Source: Alphaproteobacteria bacterium (GTDB taxonomy: Bacteria; Pseudomonadota; Alphaproteobacteria; TMED109). From it: a stretch of DNA of 64,000 nt. Shown here piece after piece: positions 1 through 7,553 of the stretch. The notes below the pieces were generated by a model. It was not told the origin of the DNA. It ran no database searches and was given only the letters and a program-made list of their open reading frames with translations. Made by a program: the position numbers and the translations under genes. Numbering within the stretch: position 1 is the stretch's first letter; every line of letters begins with the position of its first letter. The DNA lies in the NCBI GenBank assembly GCA_022819905.1, contig JAJEGJ010000074.1, positions 21,170 through 85,169 on the forward strand, in the 5' to 3' direction.

Positions 1-7
1 GGGCGGC

Positions 8-1879
8 ATGGGGGATGGGGAAGAATGCCTGCCGCCGCTGACCGAGGCGACCCCGGAAGCGGTGCCCGACCATCGGCGGCTCCGGCCGAAATTCCTGGAG
101 CTCATTCTCGGGCACGAGCCCTGGGCGTCTGCGGCGAGACTTCCGCAGGTGTCGATTGCGTGTGCGCTTGTTCCCGGCGATCTGGATCTGATCAATCACT
201 GGATCGATCCGGCGCTCGAGTTTGTCACGGGCAGGATTGCCGGCGATTTCAGGCTTTCAGGAACCGTTTTCGAGCGCTCCCTGAGGCTTTCGGGCTCCAC
301 GGTGAACGGCAAGCTAGCCGCCCGTCGCCTGAAGGTCGGGGGCAGCCTGCATCTGAATGACGTCAGCACGCCTGGGGAAATCGACCTGCTGGACGCCAAC
401 GTTGAGGGAACCGTGTCGTTAAGCAACTCCTCGGTCGACGGCGGGCTAGCCGCCCGTCGCCTGAAGGTCGGGGGCAGCCTAGATCTGAAAGAGTTCAGCA
501 CGCCTGGGGAAATCGACCTGCTGGACGCCAACGTTTGGGGAACCGTGTTGCTGAACACCTCCACGGTGGGTGGCAAGCTCAATGCTGACCGTCTGGAGGT
601 CGGCGGCAGCCTGCTCCTGCGCGACGGTGGCACGTTCCGGGATATTGACTTGCTGGGCGCAAAGATCAGGGGAAACGTGGATCTGAACAACTCCACGGTT
701 ACCGGCAAGCTCCGTGCCAGTCGTCTGGAAGTCGGGGGAAGCCTGCTGCTGCGCGGTCACGGCGAGTTCAAGAAGGCCGAGTACGGAGAAATCGAACTGC
801 ATGGTGCGAAGATCGGAGACACCGTTTCCATGGACGGCGCCACGGTGACCGGAAAGCTTGTCGCCCAGCGCCTGGAGGTTGACGGCAGCCTGCTCCTGGG
901 CGACGGCGAATCCAGGGAAGCCCGGTTCGAGGAAATTGATCTCCTCAACGCCCGCATCGGCGGCGACGTTTCCTTGGCCGGCTCCACAGTGAACGGCAAG
1001 CTCAATGCCAATTATCTGGAGGTCGGCGGCAGCATGCATCTGCACAGCGGCGGCACGTTCGAGGAGATCGATCTGCTCGGCGCCAAGGTGAATGGCATGA
1101 TTCAGTTCATGCGAGGCAATTTCGGCGGCCAGGTCGATTTGACCGGCGCTGCCATCGATGGAGAGCTCCACCTCTCCGACGGGCAGCCGGGCCAAAATCC
1201 GGTTTGGCGGGGCAAGGCCTCACTCATCCTGCGAAACGCGAAGGCCGACGCGTTGCAGGCGCGGCGCGACAGTTGGACCGTCTCGGGAGTAGAACAACTC
1301 CTGCCGACGGACCTGACCGGTTTCTCGTTCAACGGGTTCGCTGGAATGGGCGCCTCGGACAGATCCGGCATGGGCCACGCGTCCGCCAGCTGGCTGATCG
1401 ACTGGATCAAGGCGCAACGCGACTACGGGAACAGCTACAACCCGGAGCCTTACACGCAGGTGGCGACGGTGCTCGAGGCTGCCGGCGCGACCGAGAAAGC
1501 CAGGGCGATTCGGTTCGCCAGGCTCGAACACAAGGTCGAACACGATGATTCGATCAGTTCGGTCCGCCGGGCCGTGCTCATCGGGGAGTGGATGTTCGTG
1601 GGCTACGGGGTCTATCCGTTCCAGGCCCTCTACTGGTTCATCTTGCTGGTGGTGCTGGGCGGGCTGCTCGCGCAACGCAGCGAGCAGCGGTCCCTCCGAG
1701 GCTGGACGGGTCTCTGGTACAGCCTCGAGAATGCGCTGCCGCTTATCGACACGACTGACCGCTTCAAAGGTGTCAAGCACGACCGCGCCTGGCTCACGCA
1801 CTTTTTCCACTTCCAGAAGGCGTTCGGCTTCGTGCTGGCCACGATACTGGTGGCCGCGCTCACGTTGCTGGGCAGCTAG
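8..1879 (+). CDS. Beta-helix repeat protein with C-terminal membrane helices
   Basis: A 623-residue protein. Residues about 100-373 are six near-copies of a unit of about 44 residues (pattern G-K-L-x-A-x-x-L-x-V-G-G-S-L ... E-I-D-L-L-x-A-x-V-x-G), the alternating hydrophobic/glycine pattern of a right-handed beta-helix similar to bactofilin or pentapeptide-like proteins. Around residue 470 the sequence PEPYTQVATVLEAAG, followed by an ARAIRFARLEHK-like segment, resembles the C-terminal part of actinobacterial proteins often labelled membrane-associated oxidoreductase. Two hydrophobic segments lie near residues 535-560 and 600-620, so it is probably membrane anchored. No redox motif is visible, so I assign no enzyme function. 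The start lies 7 bases from the window edge and could be further upstream. Confidence 0.8.
   Translation: MGDGEECLPPLTEATPEAVPDHRRLRPKFLELILGHEPWASAARLPQVSIACALVPGDLDLINHWIDPALEFVTGRIAGDFRLSGTVFERSLRLSGSTVNGKLAARRLKVGGSLHLNDVSTPGEIDLLDANVEGTVSLSNSSVDGGLAARRLKVGGSLDLKEFSTPGEIDLLDANVWGTVLLNTSTVGGKLNADRLEVGGSLLLRDGGTFRDIDLLGAKIRGNVDLNNSTVTGKLRASRLEVGGSLLLRGHGEFKKAEYGEIELHGAKIGDTVSMDGATVTGKLVAQRLEVDGSLLLGDGESREARFEEIDLLNARIGGDVSLAGSTVNGKLNANYLEVGGSMHLHSGGTFEEIDLLGAKVNGMIQFMRGNFGGQVDLTGAAIDGELHLSDGQPGQNPVWRGKASLILRNAKADALQARRDSWTVSGVEQLLPTDLTGFSFNGFAGMGASDRSGMGHASASWLIDWIKAQRDYGNSYNPEPYTQVATVLEAAGATEKARAIRFARLEHKVEHDDSISSVRRAVLIGEWMFVGYGVYPFQALYWFILLVVLGGLLAQRSEQRSLRGWTGLWYSLENALPLIDTTDRFKGVKHDRAWLTHFFHFQKAFGFVLATILVAALTLLGS
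308..1126 (+). repeat. Six in-frame tandem repeats (132-147 nt)
   Basis: Units begin at 308, 440, 572, 704, 851 and 995 (132, 132, 132, 147, 144 and 132 nt). The first two are nearly identical at DNA level: the block at 317-348 recurs at 449-480 and the block at 364-403 recurs at 496-535, exactly 132 nt apart. This indicates a recent in-frame duplication. The later units share mainly the protein pattern. Confidence 0.9.
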
Positions 1880-2439
1880 CCCCGGTGCTTGCCGCCGGTT
1901 GGCGGCGGAGACATGCAGCGGCCTGCCTGATCCGCCGGCATTGCCGGGCGCGCGGGCGTTCCGGCAACGGCCGGCAGCGACAGTGTGCCCCGCGGCGTAT
2001 TCCCGCCCGACCTGCAGGACGAGGCGATGACGGGCTTGGGCACGACGCGACGCCCCGGGTGTGTGCCCCGTCGACGTCGTGGAATTCGAGGCGCCGTAGA
2101 AATCGACAGCGAACGCATGCAGGGGGTCGCGCGCTACTGGCTCGGATTCGACGCGGAACTCAAGAACCGCCTCGAACAGGAGGCCAGCCCCAGGAATGCT
2201 CCGCGTCGTTCCTTGCGGTCAAGGCGATCGAGTCCGCGCTCCGCGTCCGCGCCGGAACAAGCGCTGCAGTCCGTTCGGCAATTCAGGAGGCGGACAAGGG
2301 GATCCTTTGTCTCGCAGGACGCGACGGATGCCGGGCAGCTTCTTGGGAGACCGGCGCAGAAATTCCGCCGTCGCCAGCGGACCTCAAGTTCGATCCATCG
2401 TGAGCCGTGACCCTGCACGGCCGGTGTTGGCGCTAGGCG
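1880..2439. other. No supported gene
   Basis: Reading frames here lack recognisable domains and show Arg/Pro/Ala-rich shadow composition. The minus strand carries the probable decayed 3' part of the recombinase remnant described next, but I cannot find its catalytic Arg/His/Arg/Tyr boxes. Confidence 0.5.
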
Positions 2440-2805
2440 TATGTGCCGGCCTTCCGCGTGATCGAGGACAAACCGGAGGCGCTTCTGCTCGTTGAGGGCC
2501 AGGAACCGCTCCCTGGGCTTCATCCGGTGCCGGCGCATGTTGCGGCAAGGGTTCGAGCCCTGGGGCCGGACGTCCCACAGTTCGGCCGGAGTCATCATCA
2601 CGGACAGCACCGGCAGGGCCCGGTTTGCGGTGCGAGGTGCGCCGTTCATGGAGTCGAACCAGCGTTGCACGTTGGCGCGGGCGCTATCGGCGAGGCGCAT
2701 GGCGCCGAAGACGGGCAGGAGGTCGCGCCGGAGTGCGGCGGCGTTGCTCCTGCGGGTGGCGGGCTTCCACTGCCGCGCCTGGCGGCACATGAACTCGTCG
2801 GCGAA
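2440..2805 (-). pseudogene. Tyrosine recombinase (integrase) remnant
   Basis: The minus-strand frame reads FADEFMCRQARQWKPATRR, then a DLLPVFGAMRLAD-like segment, NVQRWFDSM, LPVLSVMM and RERFLALNEQKRL. This is the core-binding domain and the start of the catalytic domain of a phage-type integrase (family patterns such as W-K-P-S-T, V-Q-x-W-F, R-E-R-F-L). Beyond about 2440 the frame loses all similarity and the catalytic boxes are missing; the sequence upstream of 2805 is also not recognisable. It is a fragment, probably the scar of the element that brought in the neighbouring toxin-antitoxin genes. Confidence 0.75.
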
Positions 2806-3089
2806 GTCCCGGAACATGGGGTCGGGCCAGCGTTCGGCCTGTGCGGCTTCGATGTCGGCCGCCGCGCGCGGGCCTCGGCCGCGGTCAGCTCTGCTGCCGT
2901 GCCGAGCAGATGCTGACCACGCAATCGGCGGTGGCGCGGCCGGAAAGCGGCCGGGCGCCGCCAACCACGCGGACGCTGGAGAAGGTCGCAAGGGCAACGG
3001 GATCCGGCTCCAAAGCCGCTTCGAGCCCGCGCAGACCCGCTGTCCATTGCACACCGGCTGGAATCGCTGTGCGCTCGCTGCCTTCGGGC

Positions 3090-3323
3090 TCAGCGTCCGT
3101 GCCGGATGAACTCGGCCGCGGTGAGGCCGGCATCCCGGGCGATGCGGCGGAGAAGGACGGGCGAGATGTCGCGGGAGCCGTGGACCGGCACGGTGGTGCT
3201 GCGCCCGTCCGGGTGGACAAAACGCTTGTGGGAGCCGCGCTGGCGTGCCTCGCGAAAGCCGAGCGCGGACAGGATGGCGATGACCTCGCGCGGACGGAGA
3301 ACCGGCAGGACGGGCATGGCCAC
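3090..3323 (-). CDS. hicA: HicA-type mRNA interferase toxin
   Basis: A small basic protein of about 77 residues. It has the HicA/YcfA pattern: R-P-R-E-V-I-A-I-L near the N-terminus, then GSHKRFVHPDGR with the conserved histidine of the double-stranded RNA-binding-like fold, ending HGR. HicA toxins cleave mRNA and are neutralised by HicB. Start choice is GTG at 3323, directly abutting the hicB stop, or ATG at 3317; both keep the whole domain. It is the second gene of a hicB-hicA operon, the reverse of the commonest order. The toxin domain looks intact. Confidence 0.85.
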   Translation of the reverse strand: MAMPVLPVLRPREVIAILSALGFREARQRGSHKRFVHPDGRSTTVPVHGSRDISPVLLRRIARDAGLTAAEFIRHGR

Positions 3324-3530
3324 TCAGACCCGGACGGTCTGGGTTCCGATGAACTCCCCCTCGATCGCTGGCTCACCGTCCTCCAGGATCAGGGCTACGA
3401 CTTCGGTGAGGTTGGCGTTGAGTTCGTCCAGCGTCGCGCCCTGGCTGTGGGCGCCGGCGAGGCCGGGTACGTAGCCGACATAGAGACCGGTGTCAGGGCA
3501 GCGCTCGACGACGGCAGTGTAGGCGCGCAT
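3324..3530 (-). CDS. hicB: HicB-family antitoxin
   Basis: A 68-residue protein with the HicB partial RNase-H-like fold: YTAVVERCPDTGLYVGYVPG, GAHSQGATLDELNANL, and an acidic tail. The ATG at 3530 is preferred because the fold begins immediately after it and a purine-rich AGGAAGGGG lies upstream. It lacks a visible C-terminal DNA-binding domain, as in short HicB variants, so autoregulation is uncertain. It is the first gene of the hicBA operon and directly abuts hicA. Confidence 0.85.
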   Translation of the reverse strand: MRAYTAVVERCPDTGLYVGYVPGLAGAHSQGATLDELNANLTEVVALILEDGEPAIEGEFIGTQTVRV

Positions 3531-3668
3531 GGCGGGCGTCCCCTTCCTACGGGAGAAGTCTAGGACAGGAGCACGCTGGCGGAAAGACAAGGGCGGGCGG
3601 AAGGGCGGCCTGGGAAACCGCTGGCCACAGCCCGGCGTCAGGGAAGCAGCAGCCTAAGGAGTCCGAAC

Positions 3669-3878
3669 GTGACGCCTGAGTCGACCTGGATTCCGTTGCC
3701 CACCGCACGCCACCGGGAAGTACTGGCGCCCCTCATGGCTAGCGCAGAAGGCCGGGCAAACCTCATACCGGACGCTCACCTGGCCGCCCTCGCCGTCGAG
3801 CATGGACTCGTCCTGTGTTCGGCAGATGGCGATTTCGCCCGCTTCGAAGGGCTGCAGTGGACCAACCCGCTCAAGTAA
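3669..3878 (+). pseudogene. 3' fragment of a vapC (PIN) toxin gene
   Basis: The encoded 69 residues contain the C-terminal half of a PIN-domain ribonuclease: DAHLAALAVEHG, then LVLCSADGDFARFEGLQW and a terminal NPLK. These match the family pattern D-A-x-L-A-A-L-A ... S-A-D-x-D-F-x-R-F. The N-terminal strand with the first catalytic aspartate (D-T/A-N-V-L) is missing and no antitoxin gene precedes it. The GTG at 3669 is probably not a functional start. I treat it as a truncated toxin relic. Confidence 0.75.
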
Positions 3879-4041
3879 CGCCGATCCGCTGCAGCCTTCG
3901 GCCCCATCCGATACCGCTGGGCTCGTGCACCGTGCGCCAATGTGGCCACCAAGCCACTGTTCGGCAGCTGGAATCCGTCCGAACTCACGCCGCTCGGCGG
4001 CGAAGCTCACGATGACCGGCGCGCAACCGCGATGTCAAAAC

Positions 4042-4200
4042 GGCGGAGCGGTGTTTGCAAGCACGACGGTCCTGCTGGACAGTGAATGGGGCCTGTGCAG
4101 CGTCTATGGCTTTGCGCCGGAAGAGTTCGCGGTGGCACACCGTGCTTTCGTGGGGCTGCCGGGCGTCACCGTTGAGGATCCCGGCCTGCTGGTAGATGCA
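4042..4200 (+). pseudogene. Internal fragment of a second vapC gene
   Basis: The + frame reads STTVLLDSEWGLCSVYGF, then AHRAFVGLPGVTVEDPGLL. This matches the middle of PIN toxins of the type T-T-V-L-L-E-x-E-W-V-L-R-S-x-Y-G-F ... L-R-A-F-x-G-L-P-G-V. The N-terminal aspartate strand and the C-terminal D-F-A-D-x-L-H box are absent. It is a different subfamily from the fragment at 3669 and from the two intact modules that follow. Confidence 0.65.
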
Positions 4201-4375
4201 CCCTGGAGATGCCGGTCCCGGCCGACCAGGGAACACCCATTCCTAAGGGCCGGGACGGACCCGTGTCCTACCGGCGGGCTCCCACCATAAGCCCGCCGTC
4301 ATCACAAGAACGCCTTTTCGGCGGCTCTTGCACAGTGATTTGGATGAGCTGTATCCCCATGAAGGCTGGCTGGTG

Positions 4376-4612
4376 ATGAAGACAACCCTCAATCTGAACG
4401 ATCAGGTCCTGCGCCAAGCCAAGGGCCGGGCGGCCCGCGACGGAATCACGCTGACGAGATTCGTCGAAGACGCTCTGCGGGCGCGGCTCGCGGCAGTGCA
4501 GGACCGCAAGGAACCGTTCCGCATGCGACTGAAGCCTGTCAAAGGGGATCGGCCGCCGAATGTCGATGTCAGCGACCGGGACGCGCTCTACGATGTGATC
4601 GACCGGCCGTGA
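4376..4612 (+). CDS. VapB-like ribbon-helix-helix antitoxin (module 1)
   Basis: A 78-residue antitoxin. MKTTLNLNDQVLRQAKGRAA and LTRFVEDALRARL form an N-terminal ribbon-helix-helix DNA-binding domain; the acidic C-terminus (VDVSDRDALYDVIDRP) is the usual toxin-neutralising tail. The start at 4376 places the RHH strand at residue 2. The stop overlaps the vapC start by four bases (GTGA), so the pair should be translationally coupled. It is clearly paralogous to the antitoxin at 5766-6005, which starts MKTTLNFDDRLIRAAK. Confidence 0.85.
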   Translation: MKTTLNLNDQVLRQAKGRAARDGITLTRFVEDALRARLAAVQDRKEPFRMRLKPVKGDRPPNVDVSDRDALYDVIDRP

Positions 4613-5037
4613 TAGCGGTTGACACGAACGTCCTGATGTATGCGCACCGGGTCGAGAGCGAATGGCACGAGGCAGCGACGGCACGGCTGGTCGCCCTCGG
4701 TGAAGGCATGGAACGGTGGGCATTGCCGGTGTTCTGCGTCAGCGAATTCATGCGGGTGGTGACCCACAGGCGTGTGTTCAATCCGCCCTCGACGGTCGCA
4801 CAGGCGGCCGACTTTATTGAGGCTGTGGTCGCCTCGCCGAGTTGCGAGGTTGTCCAGCCCGGCCCGCAATTCATGGCGTGGCTGCTAACAACTGCCCGCG
4901 AGGCAGATTCGCATGGCAACCTGATGTTCGACGCGCAGATCGCAGCCGTATGCCGGGAACACGGTATCGATGGGATTCTGACGAACGACAGCGATTTTGA
5001 GCGGTTCGGGACGTTGCGTGTCCAGCGTCTGGAATAG
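4609..5037 (+). CDS. VapC-like PIN-domain ribonuclease toxin (module 1)
   Basis: A 142-residue PIN toxin. MIAVDTNVLMYAHR carries the first catalytic Asp; SEFMRVVTH carries the conserved Glu; NLMFDAQIAAVCREHG and ILTNDSDFERF carry the last acidic residues. These coordinate Mg2+/Mn2+ for RNA cleavage in the family. GTG start, overlapping the antitoxin stop by four bases. All four acidic positions are present, so the toxin is probably active. It ends about 90 bases before the recombinase remnant at 5129 and faces the paralogous toxin at 5335-5769. Confidence 0.88.
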   Translation: MIAVDTNVLMYAHRVESEWHEAATARLVALGEGMERWALPVFCVSEFMRVVTHRRVFNPPSTVAQAADFIEAVVASPSCEVVQPGPQFMAWLLTTAREADSHGNLMFDAQIAAVCREHGIDGILTNDSDFERFGTLRVQRLE

Positions 5038-5128
5038 CGGCACGCACGCCGGTCTGGACCGACGGATGGCAGATCGATGCCCCCCCGGATTCGTAGAGCC
5101 GGTAGCCAACCGCAGCACGTTGGCCACG

Positions 5129-5282
5129 ACCCGTTAACCCTGTCGGCGACCGTGGCACCGTGCGCAGGCCCGTCTTCCAGCTGACCAACCGGATCGCGCT
5201 CCGGTCCAGCCGCATGTGCAACGACCGCAGCCCGTGGATCTCGCCGCTGCGTCAGTCCACTCAGCACCAGGAAGCGCTCCAT
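5129..5282 (-). pseudogene. Second tyrosine recombinase remnant (catalytic-domain piece)
   Basis: The minus-strand frame from 5251 to 5129 reads RSGEIHGLRSLHMRLDRSA, IRLVSWKTGLRTVP and RSPTGLTG. This matches the integrase box-I region (C-R-x-G-E-I, the first catalytic Arg) followed by the S-K-T-G-x-R-T-V-P-L-S loop. A different frame just upstream reads MERFLVLSG, resembling the earlier R-E-R-F-L motif, so there is an internal deletion or frameshift. It is too short to encode a recombinase and lies between the two vapBC modules. Confidence 0.65.
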
Positions 5283-5334
5283 GCCGGACCCATCGCGCCA
5301 GTTCGTAGCCGCACATGGTCCGTGCCCGCGACTG

Positions 5335-5769
5335 CTATCGGTCCGCAAGCCGCTTCGTCACCAGACCTGCAAAGCGATCGAAGTCGCGGTCCTCGGTCAT
5401 CAACCACGCCACACCGTGTTCCCGACACAAGGCCACGATCTGCGCGTCGAACGCCAGGTTGCCGATCGCGTTCCCTTCCTGGACGGCCTCCACCAGAAGG
5501 ACCGGATAGTCTGGACCGGGGCACAGTACCGTCAGGCTGGGGGATGCGATCAGTCGCCGCACGGCCAAAGATGCCTCATCCGCGGAATGCGGCGGGTTGA
5601 ACAACCGCGGGTGTGTCACCACCCGCACGAACTCTCCCAGGCAGAAGACCGGGATAGCCCAACGCGACGACGATTCGGCCAGGTCGCGCACCGCCGCTTC
5701 CGCGAGGACATGCCGTGGTGACTCGTGCCGATGCGCATGGACGAGAACATTCGTGTCGACGGCGATCAA
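5335..5769 (-). CDS. VapC-like PIN-domain ribonuclease toxin (module 2)
   Basis: A 144-residue PIN toxin, paralogous to the toxin at 4609-5037: MIAVDTNVLVHAHRHES, WAIPVFCLGEFVRVVTHPR, LAFDAQIVALCREHG and MTEDRDFDRFAGL align throughout. All expected acidic residues are present. Its start overlaps the 3' end of the cognate antitoxin gene by four bases. Orientation is opposite to module 1, so the two toxins converge on the recombinase remnant. Confidence 0.88.
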   Translation of the reverse strand: MIAVDTNVLVHAHRHESPRHVLAEAAVRDLAESSSRWAIPVFCLGEFVRVVTHPRLFNPPHSADEASLAVRRLIASPSLTVLCPGPDYPVLLVEAVQEGNAIGNLAFDAQIVALCREHGVAWLMTEDRDFDRFAGLVTKRLADR

Positions 5770-6005
5770 CCGCGCCCGTCCATCCGTTCGTACAACGCGT
5801 CCCTGTCGTCCACATTGACGCCGGCCACCGGCTGTCCGCCCTTGATCACCAGCTCGGCGCGAAACGACCGCGCCGTTGACACGGACGTTGCCAAGTACCG
5901 CCGCAGCGCCCGCTCGATCAGGCGGGTCAGCGTATCGCCGTCCTCTGCTGCCCGCACCTTGGCGGCGCGAATCAGGCGATCATCAAAGTTGAGCGTCGTC
6001 TTCAT
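5766..6005 (-). CDS. VapB-like ribbon-helix-helix antitoxin (module 2)
   Basis: A 79-residue antitoxin: MKTTLNFDDRLIRAAKVRAA and LTRLIERALRRYL make the RHH domain; VNVDDRDALYERMDGRG is the acidic neutralising tail. It is the first gene of the vapB-vapC operon. No Shine-Dalgarno sequence precedes the ATG. Instead a palindrome abuts the start codon and a promoter placed over it would give an essentially leaderless mRNA (see the operator entry). The RHH dimer most likely represses its own promoter. Confidence 0.88.
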   Translation of the reverse strand: MKTTLNFDDRLIRAAKVRAAEDGDTLTRLIERALRRYLATSVSTARSFRAELVIKGGQPVAGVNVDDRDALYERMDGRG

Positions 6006-6041
6006 ACAGATATCTGTATTTTAGTGCCAGATATCTGTCAA
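6006..6041 (-). promoter_or_regulatory. vapBC module 2 promoter with twin palindromic operators
   Basis: Palindrome ACAGATATCTGT at 6006-6017 directly abuts the vapB ATG. A second copy, CAGATATCTG, is at 6028-6037; the centres are 21 bp apart, two helical turns. On the minus strand a consensus -35 TTGACA (6041-6036) lies 17 bp from TACAGA (6018-6013). The -10 sits in operator 1 and the -35 touches operator 2. Cooperative binding of the RHH antitoxin is the natural reading. Confidence 0.75.
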
Positions 6042-6182
6042 ACGGCCTGTCGTACGCTGGAACCGACATGTCTGTCAGCCGACTTCATCCGTGGGTTGGC
6101 CAGCGTTCGTCTGCGGAGCCCGAACACGCCGCATCGTAACCTGACGCACGGTCAGCGTGGGCTCCATACGGGGCCATAAGAA

Positions 6183-6227
6183 TTGCGGAAACCGTGCTTT
6201 TTTGTATACACTCGGGCCTATGGCCCG
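6183..6227 (+). promoter_or_regulatory. Sigma-70-like promoter with start-site palindrome
   Basis: TTGCGG (6183-6188), a 16-bp spacer, then TATACA (6205-6210), preceded by a T-run. A perfect inverted repeat, CGGGCC-TAT-GGCCCG (6213-6227), lies over the predicted transcription start and could be an operator. Outer arms CACTC/GAGTG (6209-6213 and 6235-6239) extend the symmetry. It would drive the genes from 6403. A second inverted repeat, GTCAGG-TCTTG-CCTGAC, is at 6293-6309 in the leader. Confidence 0.5.
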
Positions 6228-6402
6228 CACCTTAGAGTGCTCCTGAGCCTGCCGGCAGCCTCTCGCTGCTAAACGCTATGGCTTTGACCGGAGTCAGGTC
6301 TTGCCTGACGTGTCCGGCTCTCTGCGGGCCTGTTATCGGAGTGCTCTTCATCCCACACCATACCTACGCCCGAGAATTTCGCCGCGCTTCTGGAGTCTCC
6401 TC

Positions 6403-6612
6403 ATGCGTCTGCTTAAGTACCTTCGGATGGTCCTAAGAAAGCCTCCCGAACTTCCGAAGTACGACCGCGAGACTATTCGTGAAATGGAACGAGAGACTGT
6501 TTCTCGTTTCAGCAGAGGGAACGTCCGGCTGCAGCTCGGCGAATATCTGACCCGCGAGGACCTTGATAACGAACTGGAACAGATCAAGGGTCTTCGATTC
6601 GATGAGCGATGA
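6403..6612 (+). CDS. Small charged protein of unknown function
   Basis: A 69-residue protein, MRLLKYLRMVLRKPPEL then highly charged (DRETIREMERETVSRF, LTREDLDNELEQI), ending DER. The ATG at 6403 is chosen because GGAG (6392-6395) lies 7 bases upstream; a longer in-frame start at 6301 would add an unconvincing segment. The N-terminus is basic-amphipathic and the rest probably helical. I recognise no family. Its stop overlaps an ATG at 6609 in the downstream gene region (ATGA), suggesting a two-gene operon. The stretch looks lower in GC than its surroundings. Confidence 0.6.
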   Translation: MRLLKYLRMVLRKPPELPKYDRETIREMERETVSRFSRGNVRLQLGEYLTREDLDNELEQIKGLRFDER

Positions 6613-6694
6613 ATCTCGGGGGACTACGTGAGATTCCCCAACGGTCCAACAGTACCGGTCTGCCTATGAACAGGCAAACAAGTTTGCCAAGGAA

Positions 6695-7234
6695 GTGGAG
6701 TTGTTTCGATCAGCCGTCGTCATTCCTGCTCACAATGAATTGCGGAATGCCGGCTACCATTTCCTTCGTTCTCTGTCCGATAGTGGGCAAGTTGTCAGTC
6801 AAAAGGAACTCGGCAAAGCCATCGGGCATTGCGATCGATCGATGTACGAGGCTTCGGAGGCCGGGATCTTTCATGCACTAAAGATCATCGATCAGTTCAA
6901 TGAGGCTTACGAAGGGCTAGTCGTCATCAACTATCTGGATGACTGGGAAGACATTCTTCTAACGGCATCCGATGCTCAGGATGCCATCGCGGCCGGACGT
7001 TCAAGAGAGGGTGCTGTTGCGACCGCGACCGTCTACATGGAACATTTCAGTAAATTGAAGGCCATATGCAGAAAGATTGACATCTCCCGAAGTACCATGA
7101 ATGCGGCCGCCAGGCGTGAGACACGGCTGTTCTGGTGGCGCGCCGTAGCTCCTGCTGCTGTGGTGTGTAGCGGCCTCATCGTCGCGGCGGCCGCAGTGTT
7201 CAAGGAAGAATTGCGCTGCTGGCTGATCGGTTGA
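6695..7234 (+). CDS. Unknown protein with C-terminal membrane anchor; 5' end frameshifted or misplaced
   Basis: A 179-residue frame with a helical soluble part (IPAHNELRNAGYHFLRSL, QKELGKAIGHCDRSMYEA, FNEAYEGLVVINYLDDWED) and one strong hydrophobic helix near residues 147-170, close to the C-terminus. GTG 6695 is the only in-frame start candidate near the 5' end (TTG 6701 is an alternative). However, the in-frame sequence from 6632 to 6694 (YRSAYEQANKFAKEVELF) also looks coding but has no start. An ATG at 6609, overlapping the upstream stop, could feed into this frame by a one-base slip near the CCCC at 6636-6639. No family recognised. Confidence 0.6.
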   Translation: MELFRSAVVIPAHNELRNAGYHFLRSLSDSGQVVSQKELGKAIGHCDRSMYEASEAGIFHALKIIDQFNEAYEGLVVINYLDDWEDILLTASDAQDAIAAGRSREGAVATATVYMEHFSKLKAICRKIDISRSTMNAAARRETRLFWWRAVAPAAVVCSGLIVAAAAVFKEELRCWLIG

Positions 7235-7553
7235 CGGAAGCTGAAGCCTGTTCGTCGTCATTGTTCGAGGAATCGCAAGGCCTGTGCGAAGGGAGTGTTG
7301 GACCGTCACGCCGTCAGGTAACTGACCCTGCGTTCGGGACCGAGAAACCTCGCGAGGCGAGCTGCGAGATGAGATTGGGACACCGCAACCGGCGCCCGAC
7401 CACCCCGCAAACGATTGCTTCCATCTGCTGTTCGGTATCCAGTTCGCGCGCATTGTGGCGCCCGGTGCTTGCGCTGGCCCGGTGCGTCTTTACCCTTGTG
7501 TACAGAGCCCGATCGTCGGGCACGGGAGGAAGCACGCTTGCGGAGACAAACTA
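7235..7553 (+). promoter_or_regulatory. infC upstream region
   Basis: No gene is supported in these bases; thrS, a frequent upstream neighbour of infC, is absent. GGAG at 7542-7545 lies 8 bases before the proposed AUC start of infC. A -35-like TTGCGC near 7469 might belong to the infC promoter, but its -10 match is poor. Confidence 0.45.

Noticed and set aside
6205..6400. Leader as a known small RNA (SRP, 6S or tmRNA)
   Set aside because: Hairpins are present but no conserved SRP tetraloop region, tmRNA start or 6S bubble pattern is visible; the main palindrome lies over the predicted start site and may be a DNA operator.
6609..6881. A 90-codon frame starting at the ATGA overlap
   Set aside because: Only its first codons are attractive; the rest is a shadow of the real frame at 6695-7234 and is Ser/Arg/Pro-rich with no fold-like pattern.
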